Assembly (NCBI RefSeq): GCF_029784135.1
Contig: NC_073745.1
Span: 97,981,105-98,045,104, forward strand
Source of the DNA: Toxorhynchites rutilus septentrionalis
Taxonomy: Eukaryota > Arthropoda > Insecta > Diptera > Culicidae
Length of the DNA stretch: 64,000 bases
Reading direction: 5' to 3'
Within the stretch, counting starts at the first letter, position 1, and each line of letters opens with the position of its first letter. Positions 41,830 through 53,440 of this stretch are shown here, piece by piece. The position numbers and the translations under genes were made by a program. Under the pieces are notes generated by a model that had not been told where the DNA came from, ran no database searches, and worked only from the letters and a program-made list of their open reading frames with translations.

Positions 41830-44800
41830 AAGATCTCGGGACTACGGGGAATCTGAAAAGAGAAGGTGAAGGAAAGTGAAACGGGAGACAATACTGTCAT
41901 CGTTAGGACGAAGGGAACGACTGCCTAAAAATCATTGCCAGAGATCGCCTGAGTTTAGTATGGTGGAGCTGGGAAAACTATTGTAATCGTTATTATTGCT
42001 GTCAAACGCCTAGACGAAATTTGCTTGCTTTTCTTTACCCGATAATCGTAAAAGTACTAATACTTGCTGACGTGTTGAAGTAGGACTATGGAATCATGTA
42101 ATTCAATTAGCTTGCTTATCACTTCGTATATCATTTTAGAGTGAACCGAAATTAACTCATCCGCGAGTCTACAAATGCACATAAAGCATTTCAATATGAA
42201 ATATTTAATGTAACTATTCAAATCAATCAAATCCTGGTACAACTTTAACTGGAACTTTTTTCAATGCCTATGGAACAAAAATACCGAGTACCAGGACTAG
42301 AGATTGAGACTTTTTATGGCATCTTCTGCTCCTTGTGAATATTTTTTTAGTTTTCCCTCACTTGCCCACTAGAATTACACGGGCAGACGATCAAATGTCT
42401 ACCGATAGCAAAAATGCCCAAATCAAATTCATTTTGACGAACCCAAAATATACTTTCGTTTGCATTATAGAAAAAACGATAAAAAGTAAACATCCATTAA
42501 AGAGAACATATTAACAAAGGATCGAATTACATTACACTACATAGATATAAAATGTGGGAATGTTAAAAAATGGAAATGGAGATAACTGTCACTCAAAACA
42601 ATCCCGAAAAACTGATCTATAATAATTTTAAGAGGTCACCGAAAATTTTCCTAGAATGATAGCTGTTAGTCGATGTAGGCTTCAGCGTCGCATATAATTG
42701 AAACTGAACACTTGCACAATCGACTGTAGCATCCCAAATGTCCCTATAGAATTGTAGATATTTCATAATCCTCTTACAGATAACCATGTCCTCTTCCAGA
42801 TAGTCGCTGCTTTGATCTAAACTGGTATTATATTGTTTTCGGCTCAACTCGTAAATTGCCATCAAACCATCAACCTTGGGAATTAGCGCGCGACGAGAAT
42901 GCTAAATCCATTGCATTCAAAATTCAACAATCCAAATTGCCAATTCACGTGGCTTTGCCACGTTGTAACGAATCTATATCTGCATGCATTTCCATGAAAT
43001 ATTAATCGCAAAATCGCATATCCTGCATGTCATTCCCGGAGGGATGAATAATGTATGTCACAATGACGAATTAACTTCAGTCGATATGCCGAACCCAGGG
43101 CAAAACAGTATCGTTTCGTGCAAGCCATGATGCAAATTTTGTCATGGTTTCATATTTTCTATGCAATAAACAATTCATCTTGGATCTTCTCTTTGTCTAC
43201 TTTGTACTAGAGGCGCTGGCCTTAAATGCATAGTGAACGTGAGCGTTGAAAGGTACAGAATCCATTTTTTCGTTATACTGCACCCTGTACCATATGGCGG
43301 TACATGATCGAAATGTTTTGGTATGAAATAACAAAAATTGTAATTTTCCATTAATTGTGGTGTTGGTGGTTACATCAACTATGCAATCCGGGACAGTGCG
43401 GTTCCGCGATAAAATTATAAAAATTTCGTAAAATTTGAACATTCTATAACGAAAACACAGTTGCATAAAGTCTTGTTTCCTCAATCGCGATTCGTCGTGA
43501 TTTCGTCAACTACTAAATTACTACAGAATTAGACAAACCTATTTTTTTCCTTTTTGTCGAAAAAAATCATGTTCAAAGTACATGCAAAAATTTCAAATAA
43601 TTTGAAATAATCAAAACAATAGAATGCAGAAAAATGCTCATGTATTACTCATAATCTCGCAAGAAAAATCTGCAGAAGAAACCGAAAATATTGGTACAGG
43701 CCCAGCTGGCGCTGGGTGGTCCATTCAGTACTTCTGCCGTAAACCATCCTCCGATGCAATGTACCGAGAGGCCCACCTACGTGATGATGCACATCGTGTC
43801 AAGTTCGCAGTGGCACCATGTCCCAGCGACCGAGACCGACTATCGCAGCGACTGTTGAAATCTTTTGGCTGCCAACCCTTTGTTGAGCCGGGGCTTTTTT
43901 GGCCCCCGTTCAAAACGGGGTTCGGTAGTGACGTACATGCTCTGCTGAACTGTCGCAATCCAAAAGTCAATCTCACACGCTGCTAATACAATTGCTCATT
44001 CTACCGTTGCTGCCGGCCGATAGCAGGCTGACTACTGTGTGTGTGTGCGACGCGCTGTGCCACTTGTAATTTATGTCTGCCAAAATCATGTAAGATTAGT
44101 CATATTTCTTTCGCACTAACCAAGGACCGACCGCGCGCTCCCGGGGAGAATAGGTGCCACAGAACACAATCCTCAGCCGACTGCCTTTTGTACATGTTTT
44201 ATCGGTAGATATGGCTGACCATTAATTTTCTAGTCAGCGACAGCTACTATTCACGGTTTTCCATTTTGATACTCATTAGGCGATAATTAGTTGTCGCAGT
44301 GTCCGCAGCAGATACATGCTAACCTTCAGTTTTCGGACGGAATGCGAAGCATGAGAGGGCACACCGTTATGTAGGGCACTGGATGAAGGCCTCGGATGTG
44401 CAGACTGGACCAGTCGACCCTGGCAGAGGATTCGATTGAAAGCACCGCAATACTTTGGAGGCAGCACCGCGCAGTTTTATTGCTAGCTGTGACACACAGC
44501 AGTTGACGCCGCTATCGTTTTCGTCTGGTCTATTTCCGTTTGAAAAATGCTCATAGGTGGCGTAGGTGTATGCCACACACCGCCACCAACCGGTTGTTCC
44601 ACAAACAGATCCGATTGCTTGAAACGAATCAAGACATAAATCACAACTCTAGCTGAAGGAGAGCATTCGCCACCCGGCGTAGGTGAAATTGGAAAATTCC
44701 CGTTTTTATGCGAGATGGGATGATGGCTGGGCGGAAATTATCAATTAAACTTGTAACGAATGTTTTTCTCACAATCGGAGGTGTCGTTTGTATTGAATTG

Positions 44801-44927
44801 GCTTTTGGCCAGTGCAATTTCTGGTGAATGGATTTCGTAGTGATGCAAGCTAGCATACTGTTACAAAGACTAAAAATACTGCACCAATGTAGCCAACATG
44901 CAGCGGATATTTTTTGTTCTCGTTTTA
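41830..44927. other. No recognised gene; three unassigned frames
   Basis: Minus-strand frames at 42865-42617 (SRKQYNTSLDQSSDYLEEDM ...) and 43484-43197 (RTVPDCIVDVTTNTTINGKL ...) are protein-like in composition but match no family I know. A more GC-rich stretch at 43680-44600, with frames on both strands, may be unique host DNA. I cannot support a function for any of them. Confidence 0.35.
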
Positions 44928-46225
44928 AAGGGTGTGTCACATCAAATTGCATCACGGAAAAAACGCTGTAGAAATTCGCCCAGTAGACCGATCCTTTTGA
45001 AAATTTTAGACAGTAAAATAAAAACTATTAAACAACTTTTGGCATTTTCCATTTTTCATACTTCGAGCCCAAGCCCGTATGCTCGTACCTTCCTCTTTAC
45101 CCCGTCCATAAGGTTCTGTACAACGTCAGGATGTAGTTTTTTTTGAACAGAAATCCATTTTCTCTTGAAGTCCACCTCTGATTTGACAACTTTTGGGTTC
45201 TTCCGGAGGGCCTGCTTCATAATCGCCCAATATTTCTCTATTGGGCGAAGCTCCGGCGCGTTGGGCGGGTTCATTTCCTTTGGCACGAAGGTGACCCCGT
45301 TGGCTTCGTACCACTCCATCACGTCCTTTGAATAGTGGCACGAAGCGAGATCCGGCCAGAAGATGGTCGGGCCCTCGTGCTGCTTCAATAGTGGTAGTAA
45401 GCGCTTCTGTAGGGACTCCTTAAGGTAAACCTGCCCGTTTACCGTGCCGGTCATCACGAAGGGGGCGCTCCGCTTTCCGCAAGAGCAGATCGCTTGCCAC
45501 ACCATGTACTTTTTGGCAAACTTGGATAGTTTATGTATGCGAATCTCCTCCGGAACGCTGAATTTGTCCTCTGCGGAGAAGAACAACAGGCCCGGCAGCT
45601 GACGAAAGTCCGCTTTGACGTAGGTTTCATCGTCCATTACCAGGCAATGCGGCTTCGTCAGCATTTCGGTGTACAGCTTACGGGCTCGCGTCTTCCCCAC
45701 CATGTTTTGCCTTTCGTCGCGGTTAGGAGCCTTCTGAACCTAGTATGTACGCAGGCCCTCCCGCTGCTTGGTCCGCTGGACGAATGAACTTGACAAATTC
45801 AGCTTATTGGCGACATCCCGGACCGAACTTCTCGGATCACGTCTAAACTGCTTAACTACGCGCTTGTGATCTTTTTCACTGACGGAGCATCCATTTTTGC
45901 CGTTCTTCACCTTCCGGTCGATGGTTAGGTTCTCGAAGTATCGTTTTAGTACTCTGCTGACCGTGGATTGGACGATTCCCAGCATCTTACCGATGTCCCG
46001 ATGTGACAACTCCGGATTCTCGAAATGAGTGTACAGGATTAATTCACGACGCTCTTTTTCGTTCGACGACATTTTTCCAAATTTACGAAAAATTGACAGT
46101 GAAGCATGGCCAACGTGATCTATACACTCTTATCTGATTTTAAAGCGAAAGCTGAAGATATAATTCCTAAAAATTAAATTTCTACAGCGTTTTTTCCGTG
46201 ATGCAATTTGATGTGACACACCCTT
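44928..46225 (-). mobile_element. ITmD37E transposon, copy B
   Basis: A complete 1,298-bp element with the same 49-bp inverted termini as copy A (AAGGGTGTGTCACATCAAAT) and flanking TA at 44926-44927 and 46226-46227. The two copies differ at scattered sites only. Confidence 0.94.
45056..46072 (-). pseudogene. ITmD37E transposase with a single nonsense codon (copy B)
   Basis: The start codon is at 46072 and the stop at 45056, about 338 codons. The N-terminal part (46072-45740) reads MSSNEKERRELILYTHFENP and contains two helix-turn-helix units. A TAG follows REGLRTY at 45742-45740, where copy A keeps a lysine codon. The remaining frame to 45056 is open with the triad intact: VMDDETYVKADF, FWPDLASCHY, and the glutamate in RPIEKYWAIMK at a spacing of 37. 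One substitution therefore separates this copy from a complete frame; it makes no full-length protein as it stands. Confidence 0.94.
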
Positions 46226-46227
46226 TA

Positions 46228-46506
46228 ATTTCAACAACGATGAGCAAACAAAACATTGTATTGTTTGAATAACTCAGCATGAGAAATTCCAGATTTTTTT
46301 ATGATGGAAAATACAAAACTTGTGAACGTTACGACAAGAAATCGTAACATGAAAACTTCTTGCCTGACTAAAATCAACGAAGTTCTTGTAAAATTAACAG
46401 AAAAAAAAACATAAGGGGATGTGCCCAAGACACGATCGCATTGTTGCACGTAGGACTACGAAACTATTTTATTCAATTCACTCCGGATATTATTTTAGAA
46501 TGCATT
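46228..46506. repeat. Repeat with CGTAGGACTACG palindrome
   Basis: 46410-46500 shares AAGGGGATGTGC, GATCGCATT and CGTAGGACTACG with the inverse of 40050-40140. Confidence 0.5.
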
Positions 46507-47396
46507 GAAAGGGGTAGTGGGGGTAAAGTGGTCACCTGCTTGTTTGGTAGTATAACTATTGACTATTGACACCATATTAATAGCCATCTTATGTTTGAAG
46601 AATTTCATGACTTTTGAGTCACCCTGTACTACAGTGGAGCTGTCGCATGTCAAGATATAAATAAAAATAAAAAACGACCTCTCGGTAGCCATTCGGCCGT
46701 AGTTTTGTGCGTTTCGAATTTAAGGAATTTCTAGTGAAATTTATATTTGCGACACATCAACAGTTTGGACGACTGTTCAAATATTCTAGGGGAGGTGAAC
46801 AGATATTTTGTTCAATTTCAGCGATTATTTCGCATATTTCGTATTTCGTTGTTCGGAGGGCAAAGTGTTCAGTGGAGGATTACTACTGACAATGTTCTGT
46901 TTTCAAAAACAGATATACCTTATCACCTTCTGCTCCTAAAGGGGTCCCTCTTGTGGTTTTTGACCCAGGAAAAATATGCCACCCCAACCAAAACCAAGCC
47001 TCATTTTGAAAAACGTTATGTGTTTCCTACTACGTTTTTGTACGTATGAGAAAATTTCAATTACAATTCTAGGTGAATAGGAATAGTGAATAGGTTTAAA
47101 TCATGATTTAAACAAATTTGACTAAGAAAACACGCATAAATCTATCTCTCCTAGCGTGGTATGTGCGAGTGACCACTTTACCTCCTCACTAAAAAAATGT
47201 TCGATTTTTCAACCTTTTTTCTAATAATGAAAAATGTGCTATTTTCAATTTTCATAATAAAAACCGCTTACTATATTGAACTACAACAAATTGAGCTACA
47301 TTATTCTTAGAAGAACGGAAATTTTAGTGGTATGCGGAAACATGAAATGGGCATGTTCTTTATGGTGACCACATTCCCCCCCAGTTCCCCTAAGGT
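46507..47396. mobile_element. Inverted-repeat element with GTGGTCACC termini
   Basis: The left end (46510 onward) reads GGGTAGTGGGGGTAAAGTGG then TCACC. The right end is the imperfect complement, ATGGTGACCACATTCCCCCC then AGTTCCCCT. Similar internal ends (GTGACCACTTTACCTCC near 47171) suggest nested copies. The enclosed frame 46747-47049 matches nothing I know. Confidence 0.55.
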
Positions 47397-47417
47397 ATAA
47401 CTCTATCGTAGAAGCTT

Positions 47418-47685
47418 TTTCTTGAATGGCCTTAACGTTCCCTGTGGAACTTTTGCCGTCTCAACGTATGCATTAACTAGCGTCATTTATTAATACTTGG
47501 TTGAGATTTCGTAAGCCAAATAACACGCCTCGAATGTATTCCGAGGGACAAGCTCTTAAATACGCGTGACCACAGTGCAAGTCGAAGGAAATTTCTTTGA
47601 CGAAAAATCCCCCGGCCAGAACGGGAATCGAACCCGAACACTCGGCATGATAATGTGAAACGCTAACCACTCGGCCACGGGTGCG
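47418..47685 (-). mobile_element. Feilai-like SINE, copy 2
   Basis: 268 bp, minus strand, with perfect 15-bp duplications CTATCGTAGAAGCTT (47403-47417 and 47686-47700). The tRNA-like head has GTGGCCGAGTGGTTAGCG and GGTTCGATTCCC. The tail reads GGCCATTCAAGAAAA. Closely related to copies at 38848 and 51242. Confidence 0.93.
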
Positions 47686-47831
47686 CTATCGTAGAAGCTT
47701 ATGGTGGGTATGAAAAATACTCGGGAGCAATACACAAGCCAACCATGTGTCGTAATTTGTTTCGTTTTTGTCCACACACACATTCCATTGAGTATGCATC
47801 GCAAACGTTGCTCTTCTTTGTTTTATAGTTA

Positions 47832-47975
47832 TAAGGCGTGGTACACTAATTACGTAACGCTAAAAATGCGGTTTTTGGACCCCCTCCAACCCTATGAAAC
47901 AATAAGAAACACAAGACAAACCCACTTCCCCCTTAAATTCCGTAACACTAACATAATCTGTGCCAAAAGTCAAAG
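47832..47975. mobile_element. Fragment of the GTAACGC MITE family
   Basis: The left end GGCGTGGTACACTAATTACG, followed by TAACGCTAAAAAT and a pyrimidine-rich centre, matches the complete element at 52505-52669. The right end is eroded. Confidence 0.55.
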
Positions 47976-48460
47976 TAGTTTGAAAAAAATTCGTTATGGG
48001 AAAAAAGAAATGCCGTATTTCTGATCGAAATTTAACGCTTTATTTAACATACTTAAAATTATCCAATTTAAGTCAAATATGCGCCGTTTTGTTCGCAAAC
48101 TTGTTGCCATTTAGAAGGCATCTTCATTGTCCCCCATTAGAACCCCCCCTTCCGCCCCCTCCTTATTTGCAAAAAACACAGACAGCCAGTTTTCGCAAGC
48201 CTCTTTTGAGGCCAACTTAGTATCACCAAGCGCGTTTTGCATGGACCGTAAGAGATGATAATCACTTGGAGCCAGGTCCAGACTATACGGTGAGTGCAAT
48301 AGGACATCCCATTCGAGCTCCCGTAGCTTCTGGCGGGTCATCAAAGATGTGTGGCCGAGCATTGTCCTGGTGGAAAACGGTCAAGCTGCTCACAGTAGAG
48401 AACCAAGTTGAGGGTCTGGCCATAGTTGAGCAGCTCATAGTGGATGATTCCCTTCCAATC

Positions 48461-48462
48461 AT

Positions 48463-48505
<43 letters not shown>

Positions 48506-48515
48506 TTGATTTATT
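48461..48515 (+). repeat. (ATTT)n microsatellite
   Basis: About 12 to 13 units of ATTT, within the mariner pseudogene. Confidence 0.95.
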
Positions 48516-49005
48516 AATCCATCTGACTCATAGTCTTAATGAAAATCCCACCAATCCCACCAAACACACAACAAAACCTTCCTGGCCGTCAATCTGTTTG
48601 GGCCGGCTCACCGCGCTTCGACCACGACTTTTTTCGCTTCAGGTTGTCGTACGTGATCCACTTTTCATCGCCAGTCACCATCTTCTTCAAAAATGGGTCG
48701 AGTTCGTTCCGTTTCAGCCGTGCATCGCAGGCGTTGATTCGGTCTAAAAGAATTTTTTGCGTCAACTCGTGTGGCACCCATACATCCAGCTTTTTTTTTT
48801 GGAATCCAATCTTCTGCAAATGGTTCCAAACGGTTTTGTGGTCTATACACAGTTCCTGGCCAATCGAGCGAGTGCTCACATGCCGGTCTACTTGGATGAT
48901 TTCAACGATTTTATCGGTTTCCACGACGATTGGCTTACCAGTACGAGGTGTATCTTCGACAGCCACTACACCAGAACGAAATCGATCAAACCAACGCTGT
49001 GCTGT

Positions 49006-49171
49006 TCACCCTTCTAAACTCGAGTCGACCGTGAGTAATCGGTTTCCTATATTATTAACATTAGAATTAAGGAAAAATGTATATATACTAGTAACAATAC
49101 AGTAAGGAGTTCGGCTCCTTTAAAACTATGTATCTGAGCCTGTAAAAATAAACGATTTAAATAAAAAAAAA
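49006..49171 (+). mobile_element. Poly-A retro-insertion with 13-bp duplication
   Basis: A 166-bp insert ending in A11, flanked by AACGCTGTGCTGT (48993-49005 and 49172-49184). It contains a hairpin AAGGAG-TTCGG-CTCCTT near 49100, typical of a recognition structure in a LINE 3' end. Its start, CGAGTCGACCGTGAGTAATC, resembles 30850-30880, so both derive from one non-LTR family. A severely 5'-truncated LINE is the best explanation. Confidence 0.85.
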
Positions 49172-49344
49172 AACGCTGTGCTGTGCGAATCGTTACAGTA
49201 TCGGGTCCATAAACTACGCGAATTTTATCGGCCGCCTTCGTTGCAGTTTTACCTCGCAGGTAGTAAAAACGTAAAATATGGCGAATTTCATGCTTGGTGG
49301 ACTCCATCTTTGACGCGCTATAACTTGAAACTGAAAAGGACAAT

Positions 49345-50147
49345 CACAACACCATCACAAGATATGTTTAATTGTTGCCCAATAATGACAATATACGACA
49401 TTTATTTTTCCCCAACCCAAAATTAAGCTTTCATTAAGTAATGAAAATATCAACGTAAAAATCAGACATCTGCCCAAGTCGGAATAAAATGATCATACGA
49501 AAGAGACTTCGGAAGAACTTTCGACAAGTTCATAGAATTTCGAACAAGCAGAGACAAAAAATTAATGCTCACATGGCGCTTTCAAACCATCTGGCGTTTA
49601 GCTGAGAAAATATGTTGGTTTAGAATTATGTTGGTATTTATGGTATTTTGGAAGTTTGCGGACTCAATATATTCTGCATTGACGGAATCGCTAAGTTGTC
49701 CCACACATCAGCTAACGATCCCCCTGCATACACGACATATTTCGTTTCTAGTTCCGGGTCCCTTGTTTTGAGTTTCTCATCCATGTGAGATCCGTCATGA
49801 TGATGACGAAGTATTGAATCCGCTAACTCACGGGAAAGGGGAGCCATCCGACAATCAACTCGATTGAAAGCACTGCGTCCTGGAGCATTCGTAGCAACGG
49901 ATATTGCATCGAGGTTCAATCGAAAAAATCTACGATGTTTTTATAAGGTCTGGTCCTCCATTCACATCAATTATGAGTTATCAACTGACTTGATTATTAC
50001 TTGATGCCGAATAATTTTGAATTCAGGCAGCTCGCACACCCTTTTTAAATCTCATAAGAAAATGCGTACATTGGACCACTGTGTTGAACTGCTTCAGCAT
50101 GATCAAAATGCCCTAGTTTTATTTTGTATCCTGCGATAACAAACAGA
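49345..50147. other. No gene seen
   Basis: No recognised gene or repeat ends. Confidence 0.4.
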
Positions 50148-50561
50148 CGGCCTGATTCTACGCGGCGTGTGAGGTGAGATGACAATTGTCACATCACCAT
50201 CACGCAACTCTCCTCACTCTATTCCTACAATCATATTGGATGCCGTGAGAAGTTCATTATATGTATGTGTAATGCAAGTGACAAGGCGTTCATTCTGCTG
50301 GTTGCCAATCTGATCAGAGGTACCACATTCGCACATATGACTACGAATTTGCAAACATTTAACTTTTGTCACAACCTTTTATACCTGCTGCAGGCTGTTT
50401 AAAAAAGTGACAAAACATTATTGGTTCCGTCACGTAGATTTGGGAGCGGGAATACGATGAGAGTTCATTCAAGTGAGATTTCTCACGGCATACGGCTGGT
50501 GGAATCGCGTGACATACGTGACAATTGTCATCTCACCTCACACGCCACGCAGAATCAAGCC
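50148..50561. mobile_element. MITE of the CGGCCTGATTCT family, copy 1
   Basis: 414 bp with inverted termini of about 44 bp. The left end reads CGGCCTGATTCTACGC then GTGTGAGGTGAGATGACAAT; the right end is its complement with four mismatches. No coding. A second copy in opposite orientation starts at 50659. Confidence 0.88.
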
Positions 50562-51241
50562 GAGAATAAGCTTATGTTTAGCAACCATGCCAAAATCATG
50601 ATCCGGTAGATTATTTTTATTTTAATTGTTTTTATCTATTTGTATTCATACAATAAATCGGCCTGATTCTCCATGGCGTGTGAGGTGAAATGACAATTGT
50701 CACGTATGTCACGCGATTCCTCTAGGCGTATGCCGTGAGAAATCTCACTTGAATGAACTCTCACCGTATTCCCGCTCCCAAATCTACGTGACGATTGTCA
50801 CATGAACTGGGATTTCTAGGTGACAATCGTCGATATGTCTTGAAGTGTCGACAGCGCATAAGAACAAATGAAAAAATGGAAGAGAAATAGTGAGTGCCGT
50901 TTTTGGTGGTAAATAATCGATAGTAATGATGTTGTATGTTCCATTAAATTAAATTTATCATCAATTTTCACAGTGCATGTGACGAATTGCAAGCAGTTTG
51001 TGAAAGCGGTAGTGAATCTGTTATCCTTCGATCGGACAAATAAGCACTCCAAAAATATCTCCATTAGGGGAAAAGGGGGGAATTTGGACTACCTAAGCAA
51101 ATCGCCTAATATTTCCAAACCAATACGGTCTAAATAAAAAATGTCACATTGTATACTTAGCTTCACCTGTTTTTTCTCTCAATCAATAATGTTTAATCAT
51201 TATATCAAGCTTCAAATTACCAACTATATCACATAATAAAA

Positions 51242-51508
51242 CCCGTGGCCGAGTGGTTAGCGTCTCACATTATCATGCCGGGTATTCGGGTTCGATTCCC
51301 GTTCTGGCCGGGGGATTTTTCACCAGAGAAATTTCCTTCGACTTGCACTGAGGTCACGCGTATTCTAGAGCTGGCCCCTCGGTATGCATTGAAGGCGTGT
51401 TATTTGGCTTAAGAAATCTCAACTAAGTATTAATAAATGACGCTAGTTAATGCATACGTTGAGACGGCAAAAGTTTCACAGGAAACGTTAATGCCATTCA
51501 AGAAGAAG
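51242..51508 (+). mobile_element. Feilai-like SINE, copy 3
   Basis: 267 bp, plus strand. The head CCCGTGGCCGAGTGGTTAGC has an A-box, and GGTTCGATTCCC is the B-box. The tail reads GCCATTCAAGAAGAAG. Flanks ATCACATAATAAAA (51228-51241) and ATCATATAATAAAA (51509-51522) are a 14-bp duplication with one mismatch. Confidence 0.92.
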
Positions 51509-51724
51509 ATCATATAATAAAAGAGATGATTTTTTGACATTAAAATTTGATGCGGGGTGATTTGGACCGTCTGTGGGGTGATTTGGTCCAGTGTGTGTTT
51601 CATCGAAAAAGCGTAATTATGTTCATGTAAAGTATTTTGGGATAATGTTACAATCAGTAACAGTGTTCTGGGATCGATACTAGGTGTCTTGGCCAAATTC
51701 CAGACCAGAAAAATTTGATTGAGA

Positions 51725-51875
51725 CCATCTCGAATTCTGCATGGATCTTTTCACTGTTGATCGAGCATTCTCAAACACTTTCGATGCTTGGTCAATGAAA
51801 ATTCATTCTTGATGACCTGCGTTGTTCTTTCAAGCTCCTCCTTTTTCCAACGTTGTCTGCCATTTTTGTAACTCA
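51725..51875 (-). pseudogene. psq/pogo-type helix-turn-helix fragment
   Basis: The minus strand reads RWKKEELERTTQVIKNEFSL then TK; after a one-base frameshift the next frame reads ASKVFENARSTVKRSM. Together these resemble the pipsqueak-type helix-turn-helix found in pogo/Tigger transposases and insect psq proteins (AA..F.VPRSTLKR). A second protein-like stretch, SMNTARALIAKKCEFSDPGV, lies upstream at about 52170-52060. The call is by motif only. Confidence 0.4.
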
Positions 51876-52504
51876 GCGGTATCTGGAATCAATTAGACCA
51901 AAGAAAAGCCTCAAACCTGTAGGACCAATTCACCCCACAAAAACGCGTCCATGTCACCCCACACAACATGCAAAAATTGAAATGCAATTAATTTCATTTA
52001 TTGTAATCAAACTTGCAGTTTCACTACATTAAATTGTTCCTCTTCTGTAGGCGAACAGAACTTTACTGCACAATAAACGAAAAGTTTGTTTTATCAGCAG
52101 GAAAAACCTTAACACCTGGATCGGAAAACTCACATTTTTTGGCAATCAATGCCCTTGCTGTGTTCATGCTACCGTTTCCTTCCACCTGCCGAATTTTACC
52201 AAAGTTTTTTTACGTTAGGTACATACGGTTAAACAATAAAAGGAGATGCCATTATAAAAAATCCAAGTTGAGCCGTACTTTTTGAGATAAAGGGGTGGTC
52301 CAAATCACCCCATATGTCCAACTCACCCCGTGTTCTACGATATATTACATGGATCTTGTGTTTCATCTATCTAGCTGCGAATCATCATCACCGATCTACA
52401 TATCCATTCCAGAAGCCGTGGTAAACGCCAGAGTAACAATTGAATACTGAGAGCGCTGAGAGCAGCAGCAACTACGACCAAAAACAAGCGAAAGTATACA
52501 ATAA

Positions 52505-52669
52505 GACGTCGTGCACAAATTACGTAACGCTAAAAATCTGGATTTCAGACCACCTCCCCCCGCCCTATGTAACGCAATTTCCTGTCTCTAATACGCTCTA
52601 ATACACAGTAATAGTCGACCCCCTTCCCTCCTCCCGCCTTCTCGCGTTACGTAATTTGTGCACGACGCC
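52505..52669. mobile_element. Complete 165-bp MITE with TAA duplication
   Basis: Inverted termini of 26 bp with one mismatch: GACGTCGTGCACAAATTACG plus TAACGC at 52505, and the complement ending GACGCC at 52669. TAA flanks both sides (52502-52504, 52670-52672), as in PIF/Harbinger-type MITEs. No coding. A related fragment is at 47832. Confidence 0.92.
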
Positions 52670-53329
52670 TAATCTGTTTCACTCTGCTTGTTGAGCAAAC
52701 TAAATCCCAACCAAATAGCTGCAAATTTGGCAGAAAATGTTTATGCTAACAAACTAACTACCAACAGGCCAATTGAAATCAAATTTATAGATGCGGCACT
52801 GTATGTAGCAAAACAAATATCTGACCTCTCTGAGCGAAATAAATAAAATTCTGGGAAGCCAGATGATTTTTCTCAAATTTATGCGATAAAAATCTGAAAT
52901 ATCTATAAATATATGATGTCTGCAAAATTGGCCTGGTTCGTTTATCATTTGGAACCAATAATATGTTATCCACCATTTTCAAGAGCCTGCAGCAGGAATA
53001 AAAGGCTGTGACAAAAGTTAAATGTGTGCAAATTCGTAGACAGATGTTCGAATGTGGCATCTCAAATCTGATTTGGCAACCAGCAGAATGAACACATTGT
53101 CACATGCAGTTCATCCTCTCACATACATAAGATGAACCTCTCACGGCATCCGCTACGACTGTAGGAATAGAGTGAGGAGAATTGCGAGATGATGATTGTC
53201 ATCATGAATCGCAGTGATATTGAAAAATTGCTTGTTTCGTACATATTCCGAAGCAAACGATTTCACGTGTCCGATTTGTACGTTCGGTATAGAGCAATGT
53301 TTACCGAATGAACGTTTCACTGAACTCAC

Positions 53330-53440
53330 TTTCGTTTGTTCAAACATGATCTTGCAGAAGTCATTTCCTCCAGTGGCATTCGTTTGTTGTTACATGCGAC
53401 AAATCATGACACAAACGAGAACGAGAAAACTTACACTTAA
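53330..53440 (+). repeat. Direct repeat left of the pyrimidine array
   Basis: Shares TCGTTTGTTCAAACATGATC, TTTCCTCCAGTGG, AAATCATGACACAAACGAGA and ACGAGA with 55605-55705 (about 80 percent by eye). Confidence 0.7.

Larger units (their letters stand above)
48080..49307 (-). pseudogene. Mariner transposase, interrupted by a retro-insertion
   Basis: The start codon is at 49307 (MESTKHEIRHILRFYYLRGK) and the C-terminus, KWQQVCEQNGAYLT plus stop, is near 48080. The frame is broken several times. A 166-bp poly-A insertion (49006-49171) splits the DNA-binding domain. The central part is open (48966-48589) through VTGDEKWITYDN, the first aspartate. A (ATTT)n tract sits at 48461-48515. The second aspartate is in VFHQDNARPH and the third in LAPSDYHLL, in different frames. 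A G-rich insertion near 48130-48165 disrupts the C-terminus. It belongs to a different mariner subfamily from the one at 1028. Confidence 0.88.
51064..52341. mobile_element. Inverted-repeat element with GGTGATTTGGACC motifs
   Basis: The left end TAGGGGAAAAGGGGGGAATT and the right end (complement TAGAACACGGGGTGAGTTGG) pair imperfectly. Internal GGGGTGATTTGGACC motifs occur twice in each orientation (51553-51593, then inverse at 51905-51965 and 52293-52335). It contains the SINE at 51242-51508 and a minus-strand psq-like fragment. Confidence 0.5.
50659..53205. mobile_element. MITE of the CGGCCTGATTCT family, copy 2, split by insertions
   Basis: The left piece, 50659-50793, is the inverse of the right half of copy 1. 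The right piece, 52951-53205, is the inverse of its left half (shared GGAACCAATAAT, CCTGCAGCAGG, GACAAAAGTTAAATG). About 2.16 kb (50794-52950) separates them and holds other elements. The right terminus is eroded. Confidence 0.75.

Noticed and set aside
43624..43986. 120-codon frame in a GC-richer stretch
   Set aside because: Both strands are equally open over the same interval, no domain or motif is recognisable, and no promoter or splice signal accompanies it.
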